A stretch of DNA of 19,123 bases from Scatosoma sp045614565 (GTDB taxonomy: Bacteria > Bacillota > Clostridia > Christensenellales > Borkfalkiaceae): the NCBI GenBank assembly GCA_045614565.1, contig JAZLDG010000002.1:1-19123 (forward strand), read 5' to 3'. The first letter of the stretch is position 1. Every line of letters starts with the position of its first letter. Below, piece after piece: positions 13,963-19,123 of the stretch. Both the position numbers and the translations under genes were made by a program. The notes beneath the pieces are model-generated. The model was not told the DNA's origin and made no database searches. It saw nothing but the letters and a program-made list of their open reading frames with translations.

Positions 13963-14428
13963 TCAAGCGATCCCTTACTTTTTCGTTCTCGCCACCGCCG
14001 ATCCTTTTGAGCATACGAATTTGCGTACCTTCGCCCCGCTTGCTTTTTACAGAAAACTCGCTCATAAACGTTTGCATAATGGTAAAGCCCATACCCGAAC
14101 GCTCTTCGCTTTCCAAGGTCGTAAAAAAGGGCAAGGTTGCTTGTTCGATATCTTCTATCCCGCAACCGTGATCGGTGATTTTGATATGTAAAGCCCCATT
14201 ATCTTGACCTTTTTCCGCCGTACATTCGATTACGATCGTATTTTTATCGCCGCCGCGCGCGTAGGCGTGTACGATACAGTTCGTCACCGCTTCGCTGACT
14301 GCCGTTTTGATATCGGACAATTCCGAAAGCGACGGATTGAGCGAAAGCGCGAAAGCAGCTACCGCGCTACGCGCGAAGCTTTCGTTTTCACCCATTGCCG
14401 CGATTTCAAGTTTCATATAATTTTCCAT
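13955..14428 (-). CDS. spoIIAB: anti-sigma F factor and serine kinase SpoIIAB
   Basis: The 157-residue GHKL-type protein has the N-box SEAVTNCIVHAY, the G1 box DHGCGIED and GMGFTIM. It binds SigF and holds it inactive, and uses ATP to phosphorylate SpoIIAA on serine. I start it at the ATG at 14428 because AGGAG lies 5 nt upstream and the N-terminus MENYMKLEI then aligns with known SpoIIAB. A longer frame would begin at a TTG without a ribosome binding site. It sits between spoIIAA (14-nt gap) and sigF (8-nt overlap), the classic order. Confidence 0.96.
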   Translation of the reverse strand: MENYMKLEIAAMGENESFARSAVAAFALSLNPSLSELSDIKTAVSEAVTNCIVHAYARGGDKNTIVIECTAEKGQDNGALHIKITDHGCGIEDIEQATLPFFTTLESEERSGMGFTIMQTFMSEFSVKSKRGEGTQIRMLKRIGGGENEKVRDRLNA

Positions 14429-14433
14429 AAATA

Positions 14434-14438
14434 CTCCT
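14434..14438 (-). promoter_or_regulatory. ribosome binding site that fixes the spoIIAB start
   Basis: AGGAG on the minus strand, 5 nt before the ATG at 14428, lies between the spoIIAA stop and that ATG. It favours this start over the upstream TTG at 14446. Confidence 0.8.
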
Positions 14439-14442
14439 ATCG

Positions 14443-14751
14443 TCAAATTTTAGGCATAAGCGTATACACGCCGCTCATCGCCAAGATTTTGTCCGTGCTT
14501 TGCGACGGCGCGGTTACGTACGCGGTCATTCCCAAACGGTTGCATTTTTTATACCTGCCGATTAAAAAGCCGATCCCCGTCGAGTCCATAAACGACACTT
14601 CTTTTAAGTCGAACACGACGCTATCGCAACCGATGTTTTGGTCGGCAAGCCTGTCCGCTTCCCGCCGAGCGATCGCGGCGGTATGCTCGTCCAGCTCTCC
14701 TATTAACTTCACTCGTAAAACGTTTTTTTCATTGTTGGCGTAAATTTGCAT
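14443..14751 (-). CDS. spoIIAA: anti-sigma F factor antagonist SpoIIAA
   Basis: The 102-residue STAS-domain protein has the phosphorylation motif FMDSTGIGFLIG with Ser57 matching Ser58 of B. subtilis SpoIIAA. Unphosphorylated SpoIIAA binds SpoIIAB and frees SigF in the forespore; SpoIIE removes the phosphate. Here SpoIIE is not in view. The ATG has a strong GGAGG site about 6 nt upstream. It is the first gene of the operon. In Bacillus the operon has a SigH promoter, but I found no convincing match in the 186 bp up to the divergent tRNA unit. Confidence 0.95.
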   Translation of the reverse strand: MQIYANNEKNVLRVKLIGELDEHTAAIARREADRLADQNIGCDSVVFDLKEVSFMDSTGIGFLIGRYKKCNRLGMTAYVTAPSQSTDKILAMSGVYTLMPKI

Positions 14752-14937
14752 CCTACTCCTCCGAACGAATACATTGTAACGGAATTACAGCCGAAGATTT
14801 TGTAAAAAAAACACGGAATTTTTTTTCTTTTGTCGAAAAGTTTTTTTGGATTTTTACAAAAAATCACTTGACTTTTATCGTTAAATCCTTTATTATAGAT
14901 AAGCATTGTGCAAAAGCATTTCGTCTTTTGACGATAC
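14752..14937. other. AT-rich divergent intergenic region between spoIIAA and the tRNA genes
   Basis: This stretch contains several A and T runs of seven or more. It must hold the spoIIA promoter on the minus strand and does hold the tRNA promoter on the plus strand. AGGATTT at about 14882-14888 on the minus strand recalls a SigH -35 element, but no GAAT-type -10 follows at the right distance. Confidence 0.5.
14868..14896 (+). promoter_or_regulatory. promoter of the tRNA-Met/tRNA-Asp unit
   Basis: TTGACT (14868-14873), a 17-bp spacer and TATTAT (14891-14896) match sigma-A at 10 of 12 positions. The predicted start near 14903 gives a leader of about 35 nt before tRNA-Met. Confidence 0.8.
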
Positions 14938-15013
14938 GGGCCTTTAGCTCAGTGGTCAGAGCTGTCGGCTCATAACCGATTGGTCCGCGGTTCGAATCCG
15001 TGAAGGCCCACCA
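14938..15013 (+). tRNA. tRNA-Met (CAT), elongator
   Basis: A full cloverleaf is visible: acceptor GGGCCTT pairs with AAGGCCC (15003-15009). The anticodon stem gtcgg/ccgat encloses loop ctCATaa, the T-arm has GGTTCGAATCC, the discriminator is A, and CCA is encoded. The first base pair is G-C rather than the mismatch of initiator tRNA, so it is the elongator. A tRNA-Ile with lysidine-modified CAT is the alternative, but the sequence resembles clostridial tRNA-Met. Confidence 0.92.
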
Positions 15014-15028
15014 AAATTACATACTTAC

Positions 15029-15105
15029 GGCCCAATAGCTCAGTTGGTTAGAGCGCCAGCCTGTCACGCTGGAGGTCGACGGTTCGAGCCCGTTTTGGGT
15101 CGCCA
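15029..15105 (+). tRNA. tRNA-Asp (GTC)
   Basis: Acceptor GGCCCAA pairs with TTGGGTC (15095-15101, one G-U pair). The anticodon stem ccagc/gctgg encloses ctGTCac, the T-arm is GGTTCGAGCC, the discriminator is G and CCA is encoded. It lies 15 nt after tRNA-Met and shares its promoter. Confidence 0.95.
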
Positions 15106-15108
15106 AAA

Positions 15109-15145
15109 TTGCCCTTTTCCGTTTTTGGAAAAGGGCAAGTATTTT
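15109..15145 (+). terminator. terminator of the tRNA unit
   Basis: Ttgcccttttcc (15109-15120) and ggaaaagggcaa (15127-15138) form a perfect 12-bp stem with a 6-nt loop, followed by gtatttt. It begins 4 nt after the tRNA-Asp CCA. Confidence 0.8.
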
Positions 15146-15147
15146 AC

Positions 15148-15176
15148 TTGATAGCAAGTCGTTTTTATGGTATAAT
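15148..15176 (+). promoter_or_regulatory. promoter of the phosphopantetheinyl transferase gene, predicted leaderless
   Basis: TTGATA (15148-15153), a 17-bp spacer and TATAAT (15171-15176) match sigma-A at 11 of 12 positions. Only 6 nt (aaggtt) separate the -10 box from the ATG at 15183, so the transcript is expected to begin at or beside the start codon. Confidence 0.8.
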
Positions 15177-15182
15177 AAGGTT

Positions 15183-15785
15183 ATGGAAAATCCTTTCAAG
15201 CAAGCGCAAACGGCGGTATATATCGCAAATATTCCTTCATCGGGCGAAATCAAGCCCGTATATCCCCTTGCGCGGCAGATAGAAATTGAAAACTGTAAAA
15301 GCGAAAAAACGCGTCGGGAAAAGTATTATGCGTGGAAGCTTTTAGCGTTCGCCGTGGGCGATTTGGAGCGTTTCCGTTTTGAGAAAAACCAAAATGGGAA
15401 ATGGCAATGCGACGGTTTTGCATTTTCCCTTTCCCACGCCAAAAACGCCGTTGCCGTGGCTATATCCAAAACCGCGGTCGGCGTAGATATTGAGCCTTAT
15501 AAAAATAAACCGCAAGAAAGCGTCGTCAAGCGAATTTTCACGGAAGAAGAACAAACGATTTTTCAAGGCTTGAACGAACGGGAACGAGCGGAATTTTTTA
15601 CCCGAAAATGGACGGAAAAGGAAAGCGTTTTCAAAGCGCTTGACTTGCCCGCCTTTTTCCCCGCCGATTTTACCAAATTCAAGGGAAGAACTTACGGTTG
15701 CGATATTGCCGTAAACGGCGAGACGTACCGCGTTTGCGTTGCGTGCGATACCCCGCCTATCTTTTACGAAAAACTTAAAATTTGA
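15183..15785 (+). CDS. 4'-phosphopantetheinyl transferase, Sfp-like
   Basis: The 200-residue protein has the Sfp/AcpT signatures: FSLSH (81-85), GVDIEPY with Asp102 and Glu104 as magnesium ligands, and RKWTEKESVFKA (141-152). It moves the phosphopantetheine arm of coenzyme A onto a serine of carrier proteins. The size (about 200-230) fits the Sfp type rather than the short AcpS type. No carrier protein or synthase gene lies nearby, so its partner (fatty acid ACP or a secondary metabolite carrier) cannot be told. It has its own promoter with the -10 box 6 nt before the ATG, and ends at a strong bidirectional terminator. Confidence 0.9.
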   Translation: MENPFKQAQTAVYIANIPSSGEIKPVYPLARQIEIENCKSEKTRREKYYAWKLLAFAVGDLERFRFEKNQNGKWQCDGFAFSLSHAKNAVAVAISKTAVGVDIEPYKNKPQESVVKRIFTEEEQTIFQGLNERERAEFFTRKWTEKESVFKALDLPAFFPADFTKFKGRTYGCDIAVNGETYRVCVACDTPPIFYEKLKI

Positions 15786-15789
15786 ACAC

Positions 15790-15822
15790 CGCGCGGGCGT
15801 CTTTTCACAAGACGCCCGCGCG
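15790..15822. terminator. bidirectional GC-rich terminator between convergent genes
   Basis: Cgcgcgggcgtctt (15790-15803) and its exact complement (15809-15822) form a 14-bp stem with a 5-nt loop. T-rich sequence follows on the plus strand. It lies between the phosphopantetheinyl transferase gene and the convergent hypothetical gene. Confidence 0.8.
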
Positions 15823-15834
15823 TTATTATATTAT

Positions 15835-16542
15835 TTAATTGTTGAGTTCTTCGTTCGTTGCTTTGCGAAGGACTTTTTTTACGCGCTCGGGAGCGTACGG
15901 CGCAGTATCTTCGTCGTAATAGCGCACATCGTCCACGTATACGATTTGCTCCAAATCGTGCCTGCCCATACGCACCCAAACGTAGTCGCCTTTTTTCACC
16001 GATTTCGTAGGGTCTAAATACCAGTAGTTACAGCCCTGATATCCCCTTGGGCTTACACCCACGAACAGGTATTTACCCCTACCGTGTACGCGTCGAGCGC
16101 AGATTTTATCAAACTCGTCGCGAAGCTCTCCAATAAATTTTTCTATATCTTGGCGATGTAGCATAAGGGAATATACGCCGCCTAAAAATTCTTTTTTCTT
16201 CGTCCGCATTAAAAGTCGTATCATCATTACGCAATCGTTCATGCGTTTTTCTTCGCGAGAAGCTTCACCGTTTTGCTTTTGATAAGGGTATAAATCCACG
16301 GCAAGCCCTGCTTTTTCAAAAGATAAACTACGTTCTTTATTATACGCGCCCGCGAGCAAACGGAACGCCGAAAATATCCATTCTTCCATTTCATCCAAAG
16401 AAATACATTTTTCTTCGCGCTCGTAGCGCATGTATTCGTTAGAAAGGCTTATTTTCGTCTTTACCCAAAAGCCGTCCGATAATAAAGACGGCGGTAAAAT
16501 CGTCAGCGTAAAATCCGTGCCTTGTAAATTTACCGTCGCCAT
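15835..16542 (-). CDS. unrecognised two-part protein (WapI-immunity-like N-part, small beta-domain C-part)
   Basis: The protein has 235 residues, is soluble, and has no signal peptide or membrane helix. Residues 1-145 show alternating strands and helices (FWVKTKISLSNEY, SLDEMEEWIFSAFRLLAG, FLGGVYSLMLHRQDIEKF). This arrangement loosely resembles WapI-type immunity proteins, which neutralise contact-dependent toxins. Residues 155-235 (YLFVGVSPRGYQG, KKGDYVWVRMGR, IVYVDDVRYYDEDTAPY, ERVKKVLRKA) resemble the small beta-domain with a GD-V-V turn seen at the N-terminus of PriA helicase. Both comparisons are impressions from pattern and need a search. The ATG at 16542 has AGGGGG 7 nt upstream, and the gene ends at a strong terminator. 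No toxin gene is adjacent. Confidence 0.75.
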   Translation of the reverse strand: MATVNLQGTDFTLTILPPSLLSDGFWVKTKISLSNEYMRYEREEKCISLDEMEEWIFSAFRLLAGAYNKERSLSFEKAGLAVDLYPYQKQNGEASREEKRMNDCVMMIRLLMRTKKKEFLGGVYSLMLHRQDIEKFIGELRDEFDKICARRVHGRGKYLFVGVSPRGYQGCNYWYLDPTKSVKKGDYVWVRMGRHDLEQIVYVDDVRYYDEDTAPYAPERVKKVLRKATNEELNN

Positions 16543-16625
16543 ATCGCGCCCCCTTATGAAAAATTGTGAGAATATTTTTTGAAATCGCCGTTTAACTTAC
16601 CGCGCAAGTGCGAAAACTGCATAGT

Positions 16626-17324
16626 ATGGTTACTCAACAAGCTATTTTGCAACGCAAACGCGTATTTTCGCGCATATTAAAATTCGTTACGGCAGCCGTC
16701 GCTTTGGGCGGGATCTTTATGAGCTTTTTTGAAACCGAACTCGATGGTTTTAATCACTGGTCGGCGCGGCTTTTGTATTTCACCGCACAATCGAATATTT
16801 GGATCGGTACGGTTTTGCTCGTCATCGCGCTGTTTCCAAATATGCGGAAAGACTGGAAAGACAAGCTGTATTTTTTGAAATATATTTTTACCGTATCCAT
16901 CACGGTTACGGGCGTGATTTTTTGCGGGCTTTTAGGTCCGTTTTCCGATTCAAGCTTTCGCTCGTGGGGGATATCCAGCCTACTCTCCCACGTCTTTTCG
17001 CCCGTTTTAGCCATTCTCGACTTTTTCACGGACGATTATAAAATCGTTTTAACGAAAAAACACGCGTGGCTGTCCACCTTGCCCTTTTTTCTTTACGGCG
17101 TCGTTACCTTTATTTTAGAAGCGTTCAACGTCGATTACGGGCGCGGCGATCCCTACCCCTATTTTTTTATGTACTACCGTTCGCCCGTGGGCTTGTTCGG
17201 TTTTTCTAATCAATATCCCTTTTACGCAGGTTCATTTTACTGGATCGCGCTCTTTTCCCTGCTCGTCGTAGGAATCGGATTTTTATATCTTCGGCTATAC
17301 CGCAAAGGAATAAATCGAACCTAA
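16626..17324 (+). CDS. Pr6Pr-like integral membrane protein
   Basis: The protein has 232 residues from the ATG at 16626 and about six membrane helices (roughly residues 18-36, 52-72, 85-105, 118-135, 150-170 and 202-226). The pattern of a first helix, then LLYFTAQSNIWIG, LLSHVFSPVLAILDF and YPYFFMYY, matches the Pr6Pr family, whose function is unknown. An in-frame GTG at 16608 is an alternative start adding six residues; neither has a clear ribosome binding site. Its stop codon overlaps the last codon of the kinase remnant on the other strand. The transcription start was not identified. Confidence 0.78.
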   Translation: MVTQQAILQRKRVFSRILKFVTAAVALGGIFMSFFETELDGFNHWSARLLYFTAQSNIWIGTVLLVIALFPNMRKDWKDKLYFLKYIFTVSITVTGVIFCGLLGPFSDSSFRSWGISSLLSHVFSPVLAILDFFTDDYKIVLTKKHAWLSTLPFFLYGVVTFILEAFNVDYGRGDPYPYFFMYYRSPVGLFGFSNQYPFYAGSFYWIALFSLLVVGIGFLYLRLYRKGINRT

Positions 17325-17479
17325 TTTTGAGTACCGAATTTTGCGCCATACGGCGTTGAAAGCCTTGATAAATCGTTTGGCCAATCTGCGACTTTCGCCT
17401 TTTCGTCCATAAGTATCGATTTAATTCTCGTCGAGCCAAGCTCGATACCTAATATTAACTCTTTGATTTTTCTCTCCCG
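17321..17479 (-). pseudogene. remnant of the N-terminus of an FGGY-family sugar kinase
   Basis: Directly after the CapD-like stop, in the same frame, the minus strand reads R-E-R-K-I-K-E-L-I-L-G-I-E-L-G-S-T-R-I-K followed by SILMDEKAKVADW and then unrelated residues to a TAG. LGIELGSTRIK with an acidic residue soon after is the hallmark of the first phosphate-binding element of FGGY kinases, such as xylulokinase-like proteins of Clostridia. Those are about 500 residues long; only about 50 codons remain. A GGGAGAG ribosome-binding-like site is followed at the right distance by ATC instead of ATG, so the start codon appears lost. After about residue 33 the match stops, probably at a deletion joint with the Pr6Pr gene. 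This is most likely a decaying fragment. Confidence 0.6.
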
Positions 17480-19123
17480 TTACGCGTTTGCCGCGTTTTC
17501 TTCATTTCGTTTTTGTTGTAACGCCCCGATCACTTTATCCCGCTTATCAATGGTATACGTCGGAACGAGCTCTTTTACCAAAATCTTCATTTCTTCCGTT
17601 TCGCTATGCGCGGCTTCTGATAAACGCTCCAATCGCTCCCAAAGCCTTTTTTCGTCCAGCTCGATCGGTTTTGCTATGCTAATCAAGCCGTTTTGCGTTT
17701 TTTGCAAGCCTTCTTCCGCCATTAAGCGTTCTTCGTATAATTTTTCCCCGGGTCGAAGTCCCGTGCAAACGATATCGATATCCACGTTCGGCTCGAAACC
17801 TGAAAATTTGATAAGATTATACGCCAAATCGTAAATGCGAACGGGCTCGCCCATATCCAAAACGAAAATCTGCCCGCCCTTGGCGTACGCACCCGCTTGC
17901 AGCACGAGCGAAACCGCTTCGGGAATCGTCATAAAATACCGAATAATGTCTTTATGCGTAACGGTAACGGGACCGCCTTCTTCAATTTGTTTTTTGAAAA
18001 GCGGGATAACCGAACCGTTCGAGCCAAGCACGTTCCCAAACCGAACGGCAACGAATTTCGTCTTTTTGCTATGCTTGCCGATCGTTTGTATGATCATCTC
18101 ACAAATCCGCTTGGTCGCGCCCATAATATTCGTGGGATTGACCGCCTTATCCGTAGAAATTTGCACGAACGTTTCCACGCCGAACTCGTCCGCGCATCTC
18201 GCGACGTTGAGAGTACCGAACACGTTATTTTTTACCGCTTCGTTCGGGCTTATTTCCATAAGCGGTACATGCTTATGCGCCGCCGCGTGGAATACGATTT
18301 CGGGACGGTATTGTTCAAATACCTTACGCATTTTGACTTCGTCGCGAACGCTTGCAATCAACGTAACCAAATTTAAGTCGGGATATCTACGCTTTAACCA
18401 TTGCTCGATATCGTAAGCGTGATTTTCATAAATATCCAAAACGATAAGTGTTTTGGGATTGTGCGTAGCAATTTGACGGCAAAGCTCGCTACCGATTGAA
18501 CCGCCGCCACCCGTTACCAAAACGACTTTATTTTCAATATAACCCATAATTTCGTCAAGGTCAACGCTTACCTGCTCCCGTCCAAGCAAGTCTTGCACGT
18601 CCACTTCGCGGTAATGCGAAAAGGTGAGCTGACCGCAAGCAAACTGATAAAGCCCCGGCAAAATTTTAACTGGCAAACGGCAATCTTTGCAAATTGTAAC
18701 GATTTCCCCGATGCGTTTTTTGCCTACCGACGGCATTGCGATAAAAATTTCTTTTACGCCAAACTTTTCTGTAAGCGACGGAATATCTGCCGTCGTACCG
18801 ACGATTTTTACCCCGCCGATTTTCTTGCCCTGCTTCTCTTTTGCATCATCCACGATACAAACGGGATTGTATTGCATTTTGTCCGAATTGAGTATTTCTT
18901 TAATCAAAGCCACGCCCGCCGAACCACCGCCGACAACCATTACGCGTACCGCTTGTGGACGTTGGTTTTTTATATAATGCAATCCGACCGTAAACAGCTT
19001 TTTAGCTATACGGATAAAGTTCGTAAGCGTGAACAAGCACAAAATGTACACGAGCAAAGAAACAAAGGTCGCGTAAAGCTGTCTTGTTACGGCAATAAAT
19101 ATGAAATTTGCTACCGCTACAAG
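17480..19123 (-). CDS. CapD/EpsC-type nucleotide-sugar 4,6-dehydratase, N-terminus beyond the window
   Basis: 547 residues are visible and the frame is open to the right edge; family members have about 600-650. The first 50 visible residues are hydrophobic membrane segments. A Rossmann domain follows (VMVVGGGSAG near 58-67), then the extended SDR domain with GGGGSIGSE near 204, HAAAHKHVPLME, and STDKAVNPTNIMGATKR near 321-337. The last motif gives the Ser-Met-Lys catalytic set in which Met replaces the usual Tyr. RPGEKLYEE follows near the end. Such proteins act on UDP-GlcNAc-type sugars at the inner face of the membrane to supply rare sugars for capsule, exopolysaccharide or glycosylation. 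A TTG at 19057 is internal, not the start. The capsule locus presumably continues to the right. Confidence 0.93.
   Translation of the reverse strand, partial: LVAVANFIFIAVTRQLYATFVSLLVYILCLFTLTNFIRIAKKLFTVGLHYIKNQRPQAVRVMVVGGGSAGVALIKEILNSDKMQYNPVCIVDDAKEKQGKKIGGVKIVGTTADIPSLTEKFGVKEIFIAMPSVGKKRIGEIVTICKDCRLPVKILPGLYQFACGQLTFSHYREVDVQDLLGREQVSVDLDEIMGYIENKVVLVTGGGGSIGSELCRQIATHNPKTLIVLDIYENHAYDIEQWLKRRYPDLNLVTLIASVRDEVKMRKVFEQYRPEIVFHAAAHKHVPLMEISPNEAVKNNVFGTLNVARCADEFGVETFVQISTDKAVNPTNIMGATKRICEMIIQTIGKHSKKTKFVAVRFGNVLGSNGSVIPLFKKQIEEGGPVTVTHKDIIRYFMTIPEAVSLVLQAGAYAKGGQIFVLDMGEPVRIYDLAYNLIKFSGFEPNVDIDIVCTGLRPGEKLYEERLMAEEGLQKTQNGLISIAKPIELDEKRLWERLERLSEAAHSETEEMKILVKELVPTYTIDKRDKVIGALQQKRNEENAANA

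Noticed and set aside
14443..14446. TTG start for spoIIAB overlapping the spoIIAA stop
   Set aside because: The ATG at 14428 has AGGAG at ideal spacing and gives the standard SpoIIAB N-terminus.
14868..14900. TATAAT on the minus strand at 14897-14892 as a spoIIA promoter
   Set aside because: No acceptable -35 box at 16-18 bp, and it merely mirrors the palindromic tRNA -10 box on the other strand. A SigH promoter would be expected, but AGGATTT there lacks a proper -10 partner.

Overview
The window looks like a chromosomal segment of an anaerobic, endospore-forming member of the Bacillota (class Clostridia). The evidence is a complete spoIIAA-spoIIAB-sigF operon, the Firmicutes-type order prs-pth-mfd-foldase lipoprotein, CCA-encoding tRNA genes, purine-rich ribosome binding sites and TGA used as a stop. 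I cannot name the genus from sequence alone. Most genes lie on the minus strand; the plus strand carries only two small membrane proteins, a phosphopantetheinyl transferase and two tRNAs.

Left edge (1-985), accessory and AT-rich: an imperfect 42-bp direct repeat; a putative structured small RNA of about 114 nt on the minus strand, with a fully consensus promoter (TTGACA-17-TATAAT) and two successive hairpin/T-run terminators; a probable C-terminal piece of a phage-type PBECR nuclease protein; and a cluster of perfect inverted repeats. This is the least explained part of the window.

Middle (986-13158), mostly housekeeping: a DUF6512-like membrane protein, a MATE transporter, a very large SurA/parvulin-like lipoprotein, mfd (transcription-repair coupling), pth (peptidyl-tRNA recycling) and prs (PRPP synthesis). 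Next, reading leftward from 13158, comes a compact cluster CPBP protease-rlmH-M14 carboxypeptidase-tadA whose members overlap or nearly touch, and which is followed by the prs promoter.

Right part (13237-19123): sigF, spoIIAB and spoIIAA (forespore sigma factor, its anti-sigma factor and anti-anti-sigma factor), divergent from a tRNA-Met/tRNA-Asp unit with its own promoter and terminator. Then follow a phosphopantetheinyl transferase, an unrecognised two-part protein, a Pr6Pr-like membrane protein, a 50-codon remnant of an FGGY sugar kinase, and a CapD/EpsC-type nucleotide-sugar dehydratase that runs off the right edge.

The observations most worth a second look are the small RNA beside the nuclease remnant, two strong promoters whose -10 box ends exactly 6 nt before the start codon (predicted leaderless mRNAs), and the kinase remnant that lost its start codon.
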